Shown here: positions 34,976 through 47,043 of the stretch, piece after piece
Layout: each line of letters opens with the position of its first letter
Numbering within the stretch: the stretch's first letter is position 1
Source: Cryphonectria parasitica EP155
Lineage: Eukaryota > Ascomycota > Sordariomycetes > Diaporthales > Cryphonectriaceae
Assembly (NCBI RefSeq): GCF_011745365.1
Contig: NW_024468919.1
Span: 1 to 64,000, forward strand
DNA length: 64,000 nt
Reading direction: 5' to 3'
Notes under the pieces: model-generated
The model's database searches: none
What the model was told of the DNA's origin: nothing
Seen by the model: the letters and a program-made list of their open reading frames with translations, nothing else
Made by a program: the position numbers and the translations under genes

Positions 34976-36830
34976 TCATTACTAGAATATCTATAAATAT
35001 CATCCAATAGCTCTTTTCTTGTTCTATTCAGATTCATATTATCTGTATTATCCGCTGAAGAATTGTTGTTAAAAACAGAGGAAGAATCTTGAAACTGAAC
35101 GGACTTAGCTCGTTTCTCAATACAAGATCCTACTACAGCCTTGCTCTTGCCTTTATCCTTGCTGCAAGATACAGATTATAAAGCTGCCTGCTCAGACCCA
35201 GATACTCTCTTCTTGGAAGCAGAAGGAGCAATACTCTTCTTGCTAATCTATGCAGATAAAGTTAGCAGTAATCTTCTTAAGCATTGCAATTATAATTAGT
35301 TATAAGACTTATAGTATTCTGTGAATATCATTTTCTTGATATAAGAGAAATTCATTTGATTTGATTATATGCAATATCTTTATTTTGTATAAGCTTGTAT
35401 TAAGCTTTGATAATATGCTTGATATTAGCATTGGAGTTAATTTGAGAATCTACTTCGATTATACATTGAGAGCTGAGTTGGTAAAACAAGTGCTAATGCT
35501 GCAAGAAGAATAATGATTAGTATATATTCAAATCTGATTAAGAATATCAGAATAAGAATCTTACTTATGTACTATGCTCTTTAATACAAGAGAAGTCTTT
35601 GGTATAGTTATATTTAGATTTTATATAATAAATGCAGTTGCTATACTTCCTATTAAAGAAGCTCTTCATTGAGATACATTCTAGGAAAGGCTAGTTAATG
35701 TTGATCTGCTGTCTCTGGATAAGCATGCAAGCAGTAGCGTACTAACGGGAGTAGCAATTGCAAGGAACTAGATTATGCTGATCATAGGATTGAATGAGGA
35801 GGGAATTTACTTGCTCAGATTGGGAGAAGATGCGAGTAAGATATTCGCTGAAGAGCTTTCAACCAGCTTTATATATCACAATAAGATTCAGTTTGATAGA
35901 ATTCTTATTGTTCAGCCTTGCGAAATAAGCAGCAAAGCCAGAGCTTAGCAGTAAGTTATTCCAAAATATAATATCGCTTTAAATATCCTAAGAAGCATAT
36001 ATTAAGCCAAGATCTCTCTTGATAGTATTGAAGTTTGTAACATCAAGAAAGTTGATATAAATATTCTTAAGCTAATAATAGTTGCTGCTCTGAGAAGAAG
36101 GAACTGAAGAAGAAAACCAGATTCAAACCTTATTAATCTCTTGAGAAGCAGTATTTATCCGCAAAGAGAAAACAGCATTAGTAACAATTCGAGATATCTT
36201 GAGTATATTGCAAAGCTGAGCAAGGGAAGGTTGATAGAAGGAGAAGTTGTTATGCGAAGGATGAATTGAAAAGCAAGATGAACTGAGAGAAAGGTTGTTG
36301 AATAGTTTGCTGAAGGTTGATAAGATAGTAATGAGTAATAAATATATTCAACTGAGTTATTATACTTTCTATTCAATCTGTTGCTGAACAGCTCCTATCT
36401 AGCTAAGGATGAAGCTGTTTGCTTTATAACAAATGAAAAGCAGTAAATTACTTGAATAATTGCTAAATAAGATAAATTAGCCATTCTATTCATACTTATA
36501 GCTAGCTATTCTTCTTCCTTCTTTAACTTCTTTACAACTATCTTTCTTAAGCATACACATACTCTTTTTCTTCCTCATTAACGCTGCCTCAGATCTGTAT
36601 ACTAATATCAGAGCAAATTATTAACTGCTCTGCTTATATAACATTATCTTTCTCAACAGATCCTCAGGCTGAAGCTGCATTCTTCTCTATCTTTCTTTCT
36701 TAGTCAATACTCTCTCAATCTCTTAACTTTACATCTTTGCAAACCTCTCTTGCAATTGCTCATCTTTCAATAAAGCTGTTCTTCCCTTTTTACTTTCTTT
36801 TCAACTTAGCAGCAATAGCTGAATTCAAGT
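34976..36830 (-). pseudogene. RIP-damaged gene of unknown function with Cys-rich motif
   Basis: On the minus strand a charged Lys/Glu-rich stretch (about 36500-36830) precedes a region that stays in one frame through RIP-type stops (about 35420-36340). This contains KISRIVTNAVFSLRINTASQ, then DIIFWNNLLLSSGFAAYFAR, then a Cys-rich part (35590-35766: C-x-C-Y, later ECIS, SNCIYY and SC). A Lys/Ser-rich tail ends RKELLDDIYRYSS at about 34976. The three parts are in different frames, so introns or indels are likely. The Cys pattern recalls DUF3716-type domains of ascomycete hypothetical proteins, from memory only. It could be a single-copy gene hit by RIP leakage or part of an unrecognised element. 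Confidence 0.4.
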
Positions 36831-36871
36831 ACTCTCTGTTCCTATCTGTTTAGCATAGCTGAGAGAACTGA

Positions 36872-38640
36872 ATGATTAAAGCTTACTGCTTTCGAACTAT
36901 CTTTCTCAAAGCATCATACTCAACTGAAGTAATCAAGAGTTGTTCGCCCTACTTTAGTCTAAGAAATGAAGAAAATTATCTAGCAGCAGAACTTATCGAA
37001 AAGTATTTCTCAGAATTACCCCCTTGCAAGTTATACTTGCTTACGATCTTTAGCGCTAATTCTTTCAGATATCTTCTCGATATCTATAATCTGGTTGGAT
37101 TCTTAGATGCAGGAATCTTTCAAGATATTAGTTTGCAGCATACTGTAGCTGCCTTTTGTTATTATGCTTAGTATAATTAATAAGATGTATTCTTGATGGG
37201 ATATCTTTGTATTCCATTAATAGCTCATTTATCTAGCTCTTTTGATATTCTTAATAAGCAGAATCTGCTCAAACATAAAGCTAGATAGAAGCGCTTATGA
37301 GTTCTTCTCTTAGTTAATACAGCGATTTCAGCTTATGCTTTATCTTAGCTTAATATAAAGATTGAAAAAGGATTTTACATCGCTATATACAAATCTAGCA
37401 ATACTCTACTAGCTTATATAAGCAAGCATTATCTAAATAATTAGCTCAGAAGTACTGGAGCTAATTAGGATTAGAATTTCGAGAATGTTCTAATTATGCT
37501 GCTGGATAATGATTCGAATGCAGCTCTGCTCTATGCAATCAAACTGTTTCACCTTTGAATCCTGGAATCTACTGATTTCTATTAATTATTTAGTAGCTGT
37601 TCAGATTGGAGGCAAGCTTTCTATCTTAATTATAGAGAGATTGCACAAAATGTGAAAGAATGGGATGCAGAGATAGCTATAACGAGCTTGCACTGCTAAG
37701 CTTTCTTCTATGAGCTGGGATACAGCAACTATATGCAATATTCTAATTAGCTATTAAGAAGGAATGCCTTACTTCAAGAATACAAGGCTATACAAGTAAA
37801 AGCTAATAGAATACTGAATATAATCTATAAGCTGAATATTACCTTCTTCGTAAGAAGAGTTGCAGACTTGCCTGAACTGTTTATTAAAAGCAATCTCGAC
37901 AGAATAAGAAGAAATATATCAGCTTTTGTTCTGAAGGATTTCAGAGTAAGTAGAGCATCCAGCCTAGTTCCATCAAGACAACAATCTCGAGAGAGCACAG
38001 CTCCAGCTAGCTCAATCTTGTATTCATTAAGAGAATGTAGTATCAGCTCAGAGTTAAGTTGATTTCCATCTGGAACTCCTACTGATTCTTACTTCTCTTT
38101 ATCTCAAGGAACGCCTATCGGTTCAGAACTAACAATCAATCTGTTAATGCAGCAAACAGCTAGATCTGGATGTGCTACTGAAGCTCTATTGCATCAGAGA
38201 TTGAGAAGCAGCAATATCATGCCTTCTAGTTTTCCTAATAAACCTCAGAAGCTTTATATGCTTTTATGAAATAAGCTTTATAGCCTTAACCCTATCAGGC
38301 CTTCAGTAGGTTTTCCGAATTGAATAGAGTTCGATTATGCTATCAAGATAGATATATATAAAGCGAACTGCAAAAGAATCCGTTGAGTAAGAATGCAGAA
38401 TCAGAAGAGAACTACTGCTGCTACTACTACTCGAGCAGAGTTTGAAAGCAGATGGAAACAGAGAAAAGATTAGTATTAGAATCTGTTCAGATTGTACTCA
38501 TATTACAAATGAACTGAAAATGGATACTAATACTTCTGCATTGATTTGAATAATAGCTTAAGCAATAGGGAGAGGTATAAGGATTGAATTGGAAGAATGA
38601 TTTGATTTGCAGTATTTCCTTTGGCAGTTTGTAATGAATT
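36872..38640 (+). pseudogene. RIP-damaged unknown gene, divergent from the preceding one
   Basis: One plus-strand frame runs from ATG at 36872, first stop-free for 99 codons (to 37171). It then continues through scattered TAG, TAA and TGA codons to about 38640, including a 64-codon open run at 37868-38062 and a Ser-rich segment. Near the end is a basic part (KANCKRIR, EFESRWKQRKD) and the segment DLNNSLSNRERYKD. About 590 codons. I do not recognise the family; no RT, transposase DDE or helicase motif was seen. It starts about 40 bp from the K/E-rich start of the minus-strand remnant, so the two may have shared a divergent promoter. Confidence 0.38.
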
Positions 38641-39734
38641 CTTTATTTCTTTACTTCATCTCCCTCTGATCAGATCTAGCATACCATTGGATTTGTTGCA
38701 ACTTTGGAAGAAAGTTGCTGGGGGAGGACTGTTGTAGTGGCTAGAGTGGTAGTTCGTGGAATGTGGAGTACAGTGGGTTAAGGGTTCTCATACATATAAA
38801 GAATACTACTTACTTTTCAAATTCTTTAGCTATAAGTAACAATGGAGCATTCTTTCTCTTCTTTTCAATTTTGAATCCTTTGGATAGGTCTAAGACAGGT
38901 TTTTTACTCTGTTCTTGTGCTCGTATGGCCTTAGTTTGCTATCCTTATCTGCACAGGCATGCTTGGGTTGCACGAGCCCTTGCTCATTGCTTCGGCAGCT
39001 GTTTGTTCCTTTTTCTTTCGAGGGCGACGGCGCTCTAGTTCTGGTTCACTGCTACTGCTGCTATAATAGCTAAGAAAAGAGAAAAATAGAAAGAGAGAAG
39101 AATTCAGATGCAAGAGCGAAATAAGGAATAATAGTATTCTACTAGCATATACACTTCAGATGATTCTATTATTTAGCTTTAGAAGCTATTTCGAGATTGC
39201 AGTAGCATGAATAACTATGCTAAGCTATACAGTCTTCGTAATTATGCTGTATCTATACTATGCTAGCACTAGAGCAATCTTTACAACATTACATAACTTA
39301 TCAGCAGAGAGAAACTTAGCTCTCTAAAGCAAAGCATTCTAATAACAAGAACTAACTAATAAGAGAACTATTAACAAGTATGAAGAAACTTATAAGTTTG
39401 TGCGAAAACAGCTCGGATGCATAGTTTCTGAAAACAGAAACCTGAAAGAAGAAGAATTCTATTAGAGCTTGTATATGCATAAAGAAAATAGATAGCTCTT
39501 GCAATCTCTAGTAGCAGTTCAGAGCTGCTGCAAGAGCTTTGCTCCGAAGCAGCGCTCTTGTATAATGCTGCATAGCCATTAGGCTATTATCATCCCATCT
39601 AATCCAGGCTAATTGTATATATAAAGGAAAGGGGAACAACAGATTCAGCAGCGAAAAAGAGGAGGAGGGAGATAGGTTCAGTAGTCCCTTTGAATGAAAG
39701 CGTTAATAGAGCAGCTTGGGAGCAGCTTATATCC
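38641..39734. other. E4 left flank: mixed sequence with a repeated 70-bp block
   Basis: Less RIP-like up to about 39110, then AT-rich. It holds the 70-bp block 38979-39048 (listed separately). 39130-39560 can be read on the plus strand as a fragment with a Lys/Glu-rich coiled-coil look (RTINKYEETYKFVRKQL), broken by RIP-type stops. A TATA-like TATATATAAAGG at about 39618 precedes a purine-rich tract. No complete gene is supported. Confidence 0.35.
38979..39048. repeat. 70-bp block, copy 1
   Basis: CTTGCTCATTGCTTC... to ...TTCTGGTTCA; 63 of 70 bases match 61214-61283 and all seven differences are transitions. On the minus strand both copies encode a basic stretch, here ERRRPRKKKEQTAAEAMSK. 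Confidence 0.75.
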
Positions 39735-40189
39735 TGTTATGACTCATCCAACATGCAGGTCACAGAACAGGTTACGGGTAACAGGGACTAGGTGTTAAGG
39801 ACTCAACATCCTGACAAAGCATTGATTACATAACTCAGGGTTAGGATTATGAGCACAGCTAATCAGGAAGGATAGCTTCGGATATGTGCTATTCAGAGCT
39901 AGCAGGATAACTTGAATATATTGCTATCCAACATATTCATACTGAAGAGCTGAATATATAAGAATACGTTTATTATCATTAGATAGATTCAGTATATAGC
40001 TCTTCAATTGTTAATCTAAGTATCAGATTACTCTCTACTCTAATAGCTCCAAAAGCAGTAAATACTTGCATCGCTTACTAAGACTTGTACAGTTCTGTAT
40101 TCAAGAACTTGATACTTTAATACTGCTCTTGTTAGTATAAATCTCTTTGTATACTTAGAAATCTTCGGATTGCTGCAGTGCTTATTATA
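39735..40189 (+). repeat. E4 5' LTR (U3 type E)
   Basis: 455 bp, TGTTATGAC...CTTATTATA (end CA altered to TA). The U3 block includes AGGAAGGATAGCTTCGG and GCTAGCAGGATAAC. TTGACAACT follows 2 bases after the LTR, complementary to AGTTGTCAA (read as AGTTGTTAA in the 3' LTR). Confidence 0.93.
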
Positions 40190-40434
40190 TTTTGACAACT
40201 CTTGTTCAAGAACGGTTCAGTATTACTCCTTGAGCAATATGGAATACAATAGCTTTTCCAGAAATCTCTTCATTCTCGCGCATCCCTACTCAGAAGAAAC
40301 TAGTTAATCAGGTATACTAGCTTATTCAGCGTATTTAGAATCTGTGCGAATAACAGCAGGCTTAGAGCGCTATTATTGCTAACTAATAAGCTTAGCTAGC
40401 TTAACAGGCTTAATAGATGCAATTCATCTTTATA

Positions 40435-40880
40435 TGTTATAACTCATTTAACATGCAGGTTATGAGATAGGCTTCACCAACTAAGGGACCAGGTATTACA
40501 ACTCAACATCGGATACCAATCAGGATTACGTAACCCGGATTAGGATTACTAGCGCAACTATATCGGCTATGAATATAGTCAATATATTTAGGAAACGATT
40601 ATGAGGAATTGAAATATAATCAGAATAGTTAGAACTGAAGAGCTGAATATATAAGAATACGTTCATTACTATTAGATAGATTCAGTATATAGCTCTTCAG
40701 TTATCAATCTAAATATTCAGTTTCATATACTGAATAGCTCTAAAAGCAGTAAATACTTGCATCGCTTATTAGGATTTGTATAGTTCCATATTCAAGAACT
40801 TAATACTTTGATACTGCTTTTGTTAGTATAAACTTCTTCGTATACTTAGAAATCCTCGAATTGCTGCAGTACTTATTACA
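40435..40880 (+). repeat. E5 5' LTR (U3 type D)
   Basis: 446 bp, TGTTATAAC...CTTATTACA. The U3 block contains GCGCAACTATATCGGCTATG and TAGTCAACATATTTAGG, shared with E6 only. Confidence 0.93.
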
Positions 40881-40939
40881 TTTTAATAATTCTTGTTTAA
40901 GAATAATTCAGTATTATCTCTTGAGCAATACGGAATATA

Positions 40940-43900
40940 ATAGCTTTTCTAGAAATCTCTTCGTTCTCATGCGCTCTTACTCAGAAAGAACTGATTAACC
41001 AGATATACTAGCTTATTCAGCGTATTCAGAATCTGTGCGAATAACAGCAGGCTCAGAGCGCTACTATTGTTAACTAACAAGCTCAGCTAGCTTAATAAGC
41101 TTAGCAAGCGCAGTTTATCTCTGCAATTATCAGTAGCGCTGGAAAAGCATATAAGATGGATAAGCTTGCTATATATAATAGCAATCAGAAAATGCTATAT
41201 GGATTCCTTATTTACTGCAGAGCATATTTCTTGTATCATGTAACTTAGTTTATTATAGAATCTGAAAAGATTATTCTTGCAGGGATTCATCTTGAGAAAG
41301 ATGCTCTCATCTAGTACAAATCCTCTCTGTGCAACTACTTGGAGCATTAGAGCAATCTTAATATATATACTCAGAGTACTAAGAATATATTCAATTTCTT
41401 TAAAAGCTTTAAGAAAGCTCTTAAGGAAATCTTTGATAATTCTAATGAAGAATGCATTATAGCTTAGCAGCTTATAAATCTCAAGCAGACTAAGTTAGCT
41501 TCTGCTTATATAGTTAGATTCAAGCAATTCTCAGTATAACTCTTGTAGAAAGATAAGAATCTCATGGAATATTATTATAAGGGACTTAAGAACGATGTTA
41601 AAGATGAAATCTTTAAGTAGGATTAGCTAGAAAACTTTATGATATTCTCTAATCAAGCTATCTGCATCGATAATCATCTGTATGAATAATGAGTAGAGAA
41701 GTCTAAGAAGGAAGAAAGCTAGATTTAAAGATTTCTAGCTAATATGAGCAAGAAACTCTAATATAAGAACAGCGGACAATAGAGCAGTATAGCTTAGAGC
41801 AGTACTATGCATGCTAGTTTCATGAAATTCAATGCTGCTAATAAGCAGTATAGCAAGAGAAATAGCATTATTTGCTACAATTGCAACAAATAAGAATACA
41901 TTATATGCAACTATTATTAACTTTGGAAGAATAAATAGCAACTAGTTCAGAAAGAATGCTAGATGAATATTACTTGATAATAGGAATCCAATCAACTGAG
42001 CAAAAATACTCTCTTAGAGCAAGTATTGAATTCTGTTGATTACAGAAGTTTTAGCTGAACATTCTGCTATGATAATAACTGCTTAATATATCTCTTAAGT
42101 AAGAAAGGTTCAGAATGGTTTTCTTAGAAGCTTTAGCGCTACAGACAAATAGCAATAGCAGGACGAGAGTGCATATCCATCATTCCTATAAGTAGCAACT
42201 CGGATTGCTCTGATATTGTGGAATAGAGCATCTAGATGTTAGAAGAAAAGCTTAGCAACAATATTCTTCAACGCTCTTTATTGCTTATACTAAGCATTAT
42301 AATCAGGAATATGAATAAGGAATAATACTCTCTTAGCTACTGATATAAATATTTAAACAATATAGAGAACGCTTTTCAAGCAATAGAAAGACTAAGCTAG
42401 AGCAAACAACCTAGCAGCCTGCAGAAGCTTTCTGCAAATAACATACTTAATAAGCTTAAAGAAAGATTTCCTTTCAGCATTAGGTGGAATAAGGAAACAA
42501 TATGGATCGAATATCTCGTTTATGGAATAGAGCTGAAAGAGCTCTTTACTTGCATTCTTTTGTAGAATATTGAAGCATAAGAAGATAAGAATCCTCGGAT
42601 TAGCTTACTTTACAATCTATATTACAAACTAGCATAAATCTTCTGCATCTATCATAGCTGCAGAATGCATTTCTCAGATAAGATGCAATATAAATAGTTT
42701 TCTGTTAGAAAACTAGAACAAATTCTTTAAGCTGTTGAAGAATAGGAATTCTGCTTTAGGAAAATTCTTAACAGACAGTATTATAATGCATATATTGAGC
42801 TATCAGACAACTGTTCTATGCAATATATAGATAAAAAGATAGAGTAGTAGCAGTATAAAACAATATTTTATACAATTCATATTAATAATAAGATTTGCAA
42901 TTAGTATTAATAGAAGAAAGACTAGAAATAATAACAATATAAGCAAAAGCAAGCTAAGAAGCTTGCTTAAGAAGCAGCGAAGCAGGCTCAGAAGAACAAG
43001 CAGTTCTTGATAAACTCAAAAGAACAGAATTGCTTGTAAAAGAACTGCAGATAATCAGGCTGAAACAGTTTCTATATAAAGCTTTCAAGACAGATTACGC
43101 TTATATTAAGTTCGATATATACATTTAAGAATACAAGTATAGCGCATTATTAAACAGTAGCACTTAGAGAAACTTTATATTCTTATATATCATCAATTAA
43201 GCATAACTACAATGGAAATAGAAAAGATGCTTATATACTCTCAGTACTGTAGAAGAACAATCTGTTGCATATAATTAAGAAGTAATCGATAAGAAGACTA
43301 ATTATTTATCTATTTTAATTCAAGAATATATAACTAAAGCTTTCTTTAATATTATAAATATAGCACAGTATAAGCTGATTATAAAGCTTCTATAGCTCAA
43401 GAAGTACAATTCTCGAATTAATTGAACTACTAGCCAGATCTTATGGAAACAAGCTATACTCAGAGAGATAGTTATAATCAATAGCGCAGAATCGAAGCTA
43501 GTGATTGAAGAATACTTAGAAAAAGAAGCTTCATACAACTTCTTACATATTTTCAAATTAGCAAGGCTGGCAGTTCAAGGAGAAGAACTTAGTAATAAGC
43601 AAACCCAAACAGTATTAGAGCGCTAACAGATTAGCAAAATAACAGAAGCAAGACTCTCAGCAAGTTAGTTCGCTCTGAAGCAATAAGAAAAGGCTTTAGA
43701 ATATGAATTGTAAATCTATATAGGAAAAACTTCGAAACTAAGCTCTTAAGCGCTCAGTTCAGCTCGAAGCGAATGCTCAAAGCTCTCAAAAATAATGAAT
43801 GAAAAGAAGCATGCTTAACAGTATTTACTATTTCTCCAGATAGCAGAAACAGTATATGAATCAGAACCAATACTTGCAAATATATTATAAGAATATTACA

Positions 43901-45888
43901 AGTTTAAGAAACTATTTCAGAAAGAATTGAATATAGGATTACTAGAATACAGCTTATATAATTACAAGATTCTGCTACAAAAAGGAAAATAGCTCAAATT
44001 CTTTCTTATCTATAAACTAAATAAAGTATAGCTAGAAGTACTTCGGAAATATCTTAATGAGAATCTTAAGAAAGAATATATATAATCATTGCAATTATTA
44101 GCAGAATATCCTATTCTGTTTGTATTTAAGAAAAATAGCAAGCTCAAGCTATATATTAATTACAAGCAATTCAATAATATTATAATTAAGAACTAATATT
44201 TATTGCTACTCATCAAGGAATTACAAAATAGATTGCAAGAAGTATAATAGTTTATAGTTCTAAATCTAAAAAAAGCTTACAATCTAATTAGAGTAAAAGA
44301 AGGAGAAGAATAGAAAACTGCTTTCAGAATATGCTATAGATACTACAAATATTTAATCATGCTTTTTAGTTTAATAAATATTCCAGCTTTATTCCAGGAA
44401 ATAATCAATCACATTCTATGCAAGCTATTAGAGAATGAATAAGCAAACGCTTTCAGCAGAAGATTAAACTATCAAGATGCAGATTCCTTGGATATATAGA
44501 ACATTTTCGCTCAAGATGAATTAGAAAATCTCATTAATGTATACAGAGAACTAAATGCTGCTCTCAGAATTGAATCCTTAGAAAAGAATTCAGAATCAAT
44601 GATTCCGGATAAACAAAACAACTATATTAAGAATGTATACAGTGCATCAGCATACAGATATTAGAAAGTTAGAGCGATTTACGAATGCATTAAAAGATAC
44701 TGAAATTCATTAAGCTTTAGGAAAAGAATTGAGAATATTCTACAATAATGCAATAGCTGCAAGAAAAACAAAGCAGAAAGATATAAGCTTTACAAACTAC
44801 TGCATCCCTTACCAGTATCTACGATTATTTAGCAATTTATCAGTTTAAACTTTATTATTAAGCTATTTCTCTTATGAGAACTCTTAACTAAAGTGCAATA
44901 TAATAGCATTCTAGTAGTGATTTGCAGATTAAGTAAGTATGCTTATTTTCTTCTCTATAAGGAAAGTAGTACAGCAGAGGAACTTGTATATATATTTCTT
45001 AGAACGATTATTGCTAATCACAGTATATTAGAGGAAGTAATCTCCGATAGAGATAGAAAGTTCAATTCAAAGTTTTGAACTTTACTCATGAAACAGCTTG
45101 AAATATACTACAGAATGTTTACAGCATTTCACTTACAAACAGATGAATAAACGGAAAAAATAAATCAGATTATTAAACAATATCTTTAATACTATATTAA
45201 TCAAAAATAGAACAATTGAATCAACCTATTGCTTCTTGCATAATTCGCTTATAATAATGCAGATACAAGCACAATAAAGAAATCACTATTCTTCATACTC
45301 TATGAATATAATTCAACAGCTTATTACGAGGCATTGCTAGAAGCAGATGCAGAAGCTGCAGATAAAAGGATTAAAAGGATTAGAAAAGTTCAGAAAGAAT
45401 TCCAATCAGAACTACAATTCATTCAGAAACGAATAGTATAATATGCAAACTCCAAGAGGATTGAGAAACTAATTCTACAGAAAGGAGATAAGATCTACTT
45501 ATTTCGAAAAAACATTAAAACAACAAAATCTAGCGATAAATTCAATTATAAGAAGTTAGAATTATTCAAAATCTTATAATAGATCTTCTCAGTTAATTAC
45601 GAATTAGCATTATCTTATAGGATGAGGATATACTCGATTTTTCATATCTTACTGCTAAAACTAGCAGTATAGGAAATATTAGCAGATAATACAGCAGAAG
45701 TAGAAAATAACGAACTAGAATATGAAGTAGAAAAAATCCTTAAGTATAGAAGCACAAATAGTACAAGGGAATATCTTATTAAATAGAAAGGCTACTCAGC
45801 AAGCGAAAATTCTTGGAAACCACAGAAAAATATTAAAAATGCTCAGGAAAAGATAGCTGAATATTGGAAAAGGAAAACCAGTATCTAA
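40940..45888 (+). pseudogene. E5 gag-pol with RT/RNase H deletion
   Basis: Start read as ATA at 40940. Gag includes the zinc knuckle near 41872-41915. Within RT the sequence jumps from ATTCTATGCAAGC directly to the end of RNase H (GAGAATGAATAAGC) at about 44421-44430. This removes the YxDD motif and nearly all of RNase H, about 786 bp relative to E6. The two parental sequences share a few bases (AAGC) at the join. Integrase follows with a clean 61-codon run (44893-45078, QYNSILVVICRLSKY). The chromodomain ends at TAA 45886-45888. Confidence 0.88.
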
Positions 45889-46397
45889 GATAATCGCTCC
45901 ATTTCAAACCAAGACTCAGAAGCTTCGGAAACCTCACTCTCCAGAAAGCTCAACTAATCTACTACAGAATCTCTCAAATCTAAAGAATTCCAATTAAAAC
46001 CTTCAAAAGAAGAATTCCTAGCTATAATAATAGATTCCTCTGCTACTACAGCCTGCACTTCAGCAGCAATATGCATTCTCTCAGCTTCAGCTTCCTCAGC
46101 TTTCATACAATTCAATTCCTTCATACAAGTAATATTATAATGCAGAGCACATTTCATCTTCTTGAATCATATCTGCTTCTGTTAGTATAGATAGAAAAGC
46201 TTGATTTTCCTCTTCTCAATTTCGTTTTTCAACTTTCAATATTGAGTAGTGATATTGCGAAGCTCCTCAGGGGAAGAGCTCATGATGTTACACTTGGAGC
46301 AGCTTAATCGAATGCATTCGATATAACGAGAAGAGTTTTCGAGAGATACCTTGCAGAATCCGAAATTATAATCCTTGCAATAGGAATAAACGGGCAT
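45885..46397 (-). pseudogene. E5 antisense gene: Zn2Cys6-like and coiled-coil protein (remnant)
   Basis: ATG at 46395-46397, one frame with no intron to TAG at 45885-45887, over the pol TAA. N-terminus MPVYSYC with C-x2-C-x7-C-x9-C-x2-C-x7-C; Cys1 and Cys4 read TAT. Then SSSPEELRNI, a coiled coil broken by RIP-type stops, and an Ala/Glu-rich part (KAEEAEAERMHIAAEVQAVV). The end is SSFEGFNWNSLDLRDSVVD and a C-terminus close to that of E6. It survived the deletion in pol, so its sequence was not needed in cis for that event. Confidence 0.77.
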
Positions 46398-46597
46398 CTC
46401 GATAAAATTTTCCAAGAAATAGGAAATCAAGAGATTTCAATCTTGGATACTCTTTGGAATGGAAGAAGGTTTGCAAATACAGAATTTGTTAATTCTGTTC
46501 AATATCTTAATCAGAAAGGCAAGATTATGCATATAAAGAACTTGCTAGGATACTTATAGAAGATTATTGAGAATAATAACTGATAGAAGAAAGATGA

Positions 46598-47043
46598 TGT
46601 TATAATTCATTCAATATACAGATCACGAGATAAGCCTTATTAACTAAGGAATCAGATATTATAACTCAATATTGGATACTAATCAGGATTATGTAATCCG
46701 GATTAGAGTTACTAGTGCAACTATATTAGCTATGAATATAGTTAACATATTTAAGAAACGATTATAAGGAATCGGAATATAGTTAGGATAGTTAGAACTA
46801 AAGAGCTAAATATATAAGGATATGTTTATTACTATTAGATAGATTCAGTATATAGCTCTTCAGTTGTTAATCTAAGTATTCAGTTTTATATACTGAGTAG
46901 CTTCAAAAGCAGTAAATACTTGCATTGCTTATTAGAACTTGTACAGTTCCGTATTCAAGAACTTAATACTTTAATACTGCTCTTGTTAGCATAAATCCCT
47001 TCATGTACTTAGGAATCCTCGGATTGCTGCAGTGCTCATTACA
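46598..47043 (+). repeat. E5 3' LTR (U3 type D)
   Basis: 446 bp, TGTTATAAT...GCTCATTACA, followed by CTATA. Confidence 0.93.

Larger units (their letters stand above)
40435..47043 (+). mobile_element. E5: chromovirus with internal deletion, inserted in E4 gag
   Basis: LTRs 40435-40880 and 46598-47043. Target duplication TTATA (40430-40434) and CTATA (47044-47048), one transition apart. Total 6,609 bp, 786 bp shorter than E6, because of a single deletion in pol at about 44421-44430. Confidence 0.93.
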
